16,708 nucleotides of DNA from Pseudomonadota bacterium. Its GTDB lineage: Bacteria > Pseudomonadota > Gammaproteobacteria > Burkholderiales > Burkholderiaceae. The translations under genes were made by a program, and so were the position numbers. Location: positions 1 to 16,708 of the forward strand of contig JAJXUC010000082.1 of NCBI GenBank assembly GCA_021783435.1, read 5' to 3'. Under the pieces are notes generated by a model that was not told the DNA's origin, did no database searches, and saw only the letters and a list, made by a program, of their open reading frames with translations. Of the stretch, positions 14,095-16,708 are shown piece after piece; within the stretch, counting starts at the first letter, position 1; every line of letters begins with the position of its first letter.

Positions 14095-14889
14095 ATGCCC
14101 CAAGCCCAACGCTGCACCCTGATCGTCGAAGACCTGGCCGAGTCGCGCACCGCCATGGCGCGCCTGCTGAGCCAGGTCTCACCCGAGCTTCCCGTGTGCG
14201 AAGCCAGTACCCGCGCTCAGGCGGAGAGCCTGATTCGCAGCCGCACCATCGAGTTGGCGCTCATTGATTTCGGCCTGCCCGACGGCAGCGGCTTGGATGT
14301 GTTGCGCACCTTGCACGCGGCCCAGCCCCAGGCCCGCGCCGTGGTCATCACCATGTTCGACGACGATGCCCACCTGTTTCCCGCGCTGCAGGCCGGAGCC
14401 TTCGGCTATGTGCTCAAGGATCGGCCGGAAATCGAGCTGGTGGCGCAATTGCGGCGCATCCAGGAAGGCGAGCCGCCACTGAGCTCCTCGGTGGCACGGC
14501 GCATGCTGATGCATTTCGCCGCGCTCAAGGGTCAGGCCGACACCTCGAACGCCGTGGGGGCGGTCGGTCGCGAAGCGAAGTGGGGCCGCCGTGTGACCGA
14601 CGCAGGCGGTACGCCGCCGGCGGGCCCCCACGATCTGGCGCACCACCTCAGCCCCCAGGCCAGGGCTCGCCACGGCATGGTGGAGGAGCCCGAAGTCATT
14701 CTCACCGAACGCGAAACCGAGGTGTTGCAACGCGTCGGCAAGGGCTACACGCTGCCGGAAATCGCCTTGCAACTGGGTTTGTCGCGCCACACCGTGGCTG
14801 ATTACGTGAAACAGATCTACCGCAAGCTCGACATCTCCTCCCGCGCCGAGGCGGCGCTGGAGGCGGCGCGGCGCGGCCTGGTGCGCTGA
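14095..14889 (+). CDS. LuxR/NarL-type response regulator (REC-HTH), orphan
   Basis: A 264-residue two-domain regulator. The REC domain (residues 6-125) has the acidic pair Glu12/Asp13, phosphoacceptor Asp58 in ALIDFGLPDGSG, Thr86 and Lys108, so all phosphotransfer residues are present. The LuxR HTH occupies about 202-262 (LTERETEVLQRVGKGYTLPE, then LSRHTVADYVKQIYRKLDIS). The linker of about 75 residues (127-201) is much longer than in NarL-like proteins and is Gly/Ala/Arg-rich with no clear fold. No histidine kinase is in the window. The ATG lacks a Shine-Dalgarno; a promoter-like TTGACA lies upstream. It is transcribed divergently from phoH and is 12 bp from the next gene, so the two are probably co-transcribed. 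Confidence 0.88.
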   Translation: MPQAQRCTLIVEDLAESRTAMARLLSQVSPELPVCEASTRAQAESLIRSRTIELALIDFGLPDGSGLDVLRTLHAAQPQARAVVITMFDDDAHLFPALQAGAFGYVLKDRPEIELVAQLRRIQEGEPPLSSSVARRMLMHFAALKGQADTSNAVGAVGREAKWGRRVTDAGGTPPAGPHDLAHHLSPQARARHGMVEEPEVILTERETEVLQRVGKGYTLPEIALQLGLSRHTVADYVKQIYRKLDISSRAEAALEAARRGLVR

Positions 14890-14901
14890 CGACGGCACAC
14901 G

Positions 14902-15756
14902 ATGCGCGAATCCATCTGCCATCTCAACGGCGCCTATCTGCCACTGGACCAGGCGCGCGTGCCGGTCCTGGACCGCGGATTCATCTTCGGTGACGGCGTG
15001 TACGAAGTGGTGCCGGCCTACGCTCGCGTGCCGTTTTGCCTCGACGCGCATATCGCCCGCCTCGGCCGCTCGTTGGGCGCAATCGGCATGCGCGACCCGC
15101 TCGGACTCGAGGCCTGGGCCGCGCTCGTGGCGCGCCTGCTGGCCGACAACGACCCGGCCGATCAGTGCATCTACATCCAGGTCACGCGCGGCGTGGCCCG
15201 CCGCGACCACGCCTTTCCCAAGGACACGCCTCCCACGGTGTTCGCCTACAGCTTCCCCTTCCCGCATGTGCCACAGGACTTGCGCGAGCAGGGCGCAGCT
15301 TGCATCACCCTGCCCGACACGCGCTGGCTGCGCGCCCAGATCAAGAGCATCGCCCTGCTGGGCAATGTGCTGGCGCGGCAGGCTTCGGCCGAGATGGGGG
15401 CTCAGGAGACCATCCTCGTGCGCGACGGCTGGCTCACCGAAGCCTCGGCGTCCAACGTCTGGGTGGTGCGTCACGGCCGCCTCGCCTGTCCGCCGATGGA
15501 CAACCTCAAGCTTGCGGGTATTCGCGTCGGCCTGATGGACACGCTCGCCGCCAGCGCCGGCGTGCCGCTCGAGCGCCGCCCGGTGGCCGAGTGGGAGTTG
15601 CGCTGCGCCGACGAAATTCTGCTCACGTCCGCCACCAAGGAGGTGCTGGCCGTGACCACGCTCGACGAGCGAGCTGTGGGCAGAGGCAAGCCCGGGCCGG
15701 TGTATGCCGCGCTGTATGCGGCGTATCAGGGCGCCAAGCATTCGGGATGTGCCTAG
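14902..15756 (+). CDS. Class IV PLP aminotransferase, D-amino-acid transaminase-like
   Basis: A 284-residue fold-type IV enzyme. RVPVLDRGFIFGDGVYEV (residues 19-36) is the family N-terminal signature. Lys148 in RAQIKSIALLGN is the PLP Schiff-base lysine, and Glu180 in WLTEASASNVW is the conserved acid near the cofactor. RGVARRDHAFP (96-106) has the Arg101/His103 pair equivalent to the carboxylate-binding Arg/His of Bacillus D-amino-acid transaminase, which favours that enzyme over branched-chain aminotransferase or aminodeoxychorismate lyase. The likely reaction exchanges amino groups between D-alanine and 2-oxoglutarate, supplying D-Glu or D-Ala for peptidoglycan. It sits upstream of the DUF493 gene, as is common in Burkholderiales. 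The true substrate is inferred. Confidence 0.85.
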   Translation: MRESICHLNGAYLPLDQARVPVLDRGFIFGDGVYEVVPAYARVPFCLDAHIARLGRSLGAIGMRDPLGLEAWAALVARLLADNDPADQCIYIQVTRGVARRDHAFPKDTPPTVFAYSFPFPHVPQDLREQGAACITLPDTRWLRAQIKSIALLGNVLARQASAEMGAQETILVRDGWLTEASASNVWVVRHGRLACPPMDNLKLAGIRVGLMDTLAASAGVPLERRPVAEWELRCADEILLTSATKEVLAVTTLDERAVGRGKPGPVYAALYAAYQGAKHSGCA

Positions 15757-15931
15757 AGTCGGTGTGGCGTGTATCCATCAGGGCGTTGCCCGCAGACTGC
15801 GCTGCCGGCACGGCGGCTGGGGATATCGGGCCGGAGCCCGTTGCCCGGAGGACTTCTGCAGGACAATCGGGCCATTCCGAACCACCCATGGCCGTGCCGC
15901 GCGCAAGCGCAGGTCCGATCCCAACATCCAT

Positions 15932-16234
15932 ATGAACACCAAGACGTCTGCAACCCTGCGCAGTGTCAACCCGGATGGCGAAAGCCTGATCGTCTACCCG
16001 AGCGATTTCCCCATCAAGATCATGGGGCGCAATGCTGCCGGCTTCGCCGAAACCATTGCCGCGCTCGTGCGCGAGCACGCCCCCGATTTCGATCCGGCCA
16101 CCATGGAGTTGCGCCCGTCCAGCGGTGGCAATTACCTCAGTTGCACATGCACCATCCGCGCCACCAGCCGCGCCCAACTCGACACGCTGTACCAGGCGCT
16201 CAGTTCGCATCCGATGGTGGCCGTGGTGTTGTAA
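15932..16234 (+). CDS. DUF493 (YbeD-family) protein
   Basis: A 100-residue protein that starts at the ATG at 15932. The same frame is open for about 76 codons upstream, but that part is arginine-rich and non-family-like, so I exclude it. ESLIVYPSDFPIKIMGRN at the N-terminus, the ETIAALVREHAPDF helix and YLSCTCTIRATSRAQLDTLY, ending HPMVAVVL, match the small ACT-like YbeD/DUF493 fold. Function is unknown; it is probably a small cytoplasmic regulatory protein, often encoded next to lipB. No Shine-Dalgarno is clear. In related genomes lipB-lipA usually follows; here a convergent gene overlaps its last 35 bp instead. Confidence 0.85.
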   Translation: MNTKTSATLRSVNPDGESLIVYPSDFPIKIMGRNAAGFAETIAALVREHAPDFDPATMELRPSSGGNYLSCTCTIRATSRAQLDTLYQALSSHPMVAVVL

Positions 16235-16708
16235 GCCCCCAGGAGAGGCGCCCAACCTCTCGGCCCGGCACCAGCCGCAGCGCTCGCAGCACTGGCCTGC
16301 CGTCCACATCCGCCAGCGGGAACCAGGCCCAGCCCGTGGCGGGATCGATGGCGACGCTATGCGCATCCGGGCCGACGCCGCCGCGCCACAGCGTCCGCAG
16401 CTTGCCGTCGTGGATGCCGAACACGCTGACCACGCCGCTTTCACTGGCTACCCAGAGCCGGTGACGCGTGACGTCCAGCGCCAGCACATCGGGGTCGCGG
16501 CCCAGGCGATTCAACTGCGCCGGTCGCAACTCGGGCAGGTGCAGACTCAGCAGACGAGCGTTGCCATCGCAGGCAACGAAAGCCAGATGGTCGGCGTCGT
16601 CCACCAGCAGGCCGTGGTTGTGCTGGCAGGTGGCGGGCAGGGTGACGCGGTCCTCGATCTCCATCGTTTCGGGGTTGATGGCGGCGATTTGGCCGCGGGT
16701 CTGCACAT
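16200..16708 (-). CDS. YncE-like beta-propeller protein, C-terminal part (5' end outside window)
   Basis: The frame is open to the right edge of the window, so at least 168 C-terminal residues are visible and the start lies outside. Repeating units are seen: IAAINPETMEIEDRVTLPAT, then HNHGLLVDDADHLAFVACDG, then DVLALDVTRHRLWVASESG, then DAHSVAIDPATGWAWFPLAD. Each pairs strand-forming hydrophobics with a D/G turn, as in YVTN/YncE seven-bladed propellers, which are usually exported and bind partners or metals. The tail after RALRLVPG is irregular and overlaps the DUF493 gene by 35 bp tail to tail. A signal peptide would be in the missing part. The exact role is unknown. Confidence 0.72.
   Translation of the reverse strand, partial: VQTRGQIAAINPETMEIEDRVTLPATCQHNHGLLVDDADHLAFVACDGNARLLSLHLPELRPAQLNRLGRDPDVLALDVTRHRLWVASESGVVSVFGIHDGKLRTLWRGGVGPDAHSVAIDPATGWAWFPLADVDGRPVLRALRLVPGREVGRLSWGLTTPRPPSDAN

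Noticed and set aside
14179..15741. 520-codon open frame on the minus strand opposite the response regulator and aminotransferase genes
   Set aside because: Both plus-strand genes have complete family motifs in register. The antisense frame reads as His/Arg/Gly/Val-rich composition without recognisable motifs, a typical shadow in high-GC coding DNA.
15757..15931. 175-bp gap before the DUF493 gene, inspected for a promoter
   Set aside because: TTGCCC and ACAAT-like hexamers occur but with 15-16-bp spacing and poor matches. The octamer ATCGGGCC appears twice without clear structure.
15888..15935. 15-codon ORF (MAVPRASAGPIPTSI) ending in an ATGA overlap with the DUF493 start
   Set aside because: It has no Shine-Dalgarno, and an ATGA overlap arises whenever a start codon is followed by A, so the evidence is too weak for a leader peptide.
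1..16708. Search for tRNA, rRNA, CRISPR, insertion sequence, phage, toxin-antitoxin or defence genes
   Set aside because: No cloverleaf, rRNA segment, spaced repeat array, transposase or integrase motif, or recognisable defence domain was seen in any part of the window.

Overview
The window is about 16.7 kb of GC-rich, tightly packed bacterial chromosome with strong GC3 bias, so most long antisense frames are shadows. The gene order phoH-ybeY-(small gene)-lnt-glyQ-glyS-gmhB-plsC-ygjP-like-gloA, together with the protein sequences, points to a betaproteobacterium of the order Burkholderiales. The copper-protein and sulfur-relay-like genes would suit a Thiomonas-like lineage, but that genus is only a guess. 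I see no rRNA, tRNA, CRISPR array, transposase or prophage gene. No stretch of 300 bases or more lacks a gene.

Layout. (1) 1-660, plus strand: the C-terminal end of an NRAMP-type metal transporter and a tightly linked 65-residue one-helix membrane protein. (2) 682-2198, minus strand: an exported cupredoxin with an unusually long His-Met loop, followed by a Tat-exported DsrE-like protein. (3) 2413-4174, minus: a short racemase-like family III CoA-transferase, the S4-domain protein Hsp15 and an exported PepSY protein, separated by 80-200 bp gaps that hold several inverted or direct repeats. (4) 4341-13873, minus: a long housekeeping run. It comprises PhoH-like ATPase, YbeY endoribonuclease, a small two-helix membrane protein, apolipoprotein N-acyltransferase, both GlyRS subunits, heptose-bisphosphate phosphatase, 1-acylglycerol-3-phosphate acyltransferase, a YgjP-like metalloprotease and glyoxalase I. 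(5) 14095-16234, plus and divergent from phoH: an orphan REC-LuxR response regulator, a D-amino-acid aminotransferase-like enzyme and a DUF493 (YbeD) protein. (6) 16200-16708, minus: the C-terminal part of a beta-propeller protein that overlaps the DUF493 gene tail to tail.

The housekeeping run combines RNA quality control (PhoH, YbeY), envelope biogenesis (Lnt, PlsC, GmhB), translation (GlyQ/GlyS, Hsp15) and methylglyoxal detoxification (GloA).

Nothing here is plainly a new defence or mobile system. The observations most worth checking are a probable CTG start for lnt that overlaps the preceding stop as CTGA; a small membrane protein in the place usually held by ybeX/corC; a strong plus-strand Shine-Dalgarno with a 79-codon frame in the phoH/regulator divergent region; 11-bp-phased repeats ahead of the PepSY gene; and the cupredoxin/DsrE-like exported pair.
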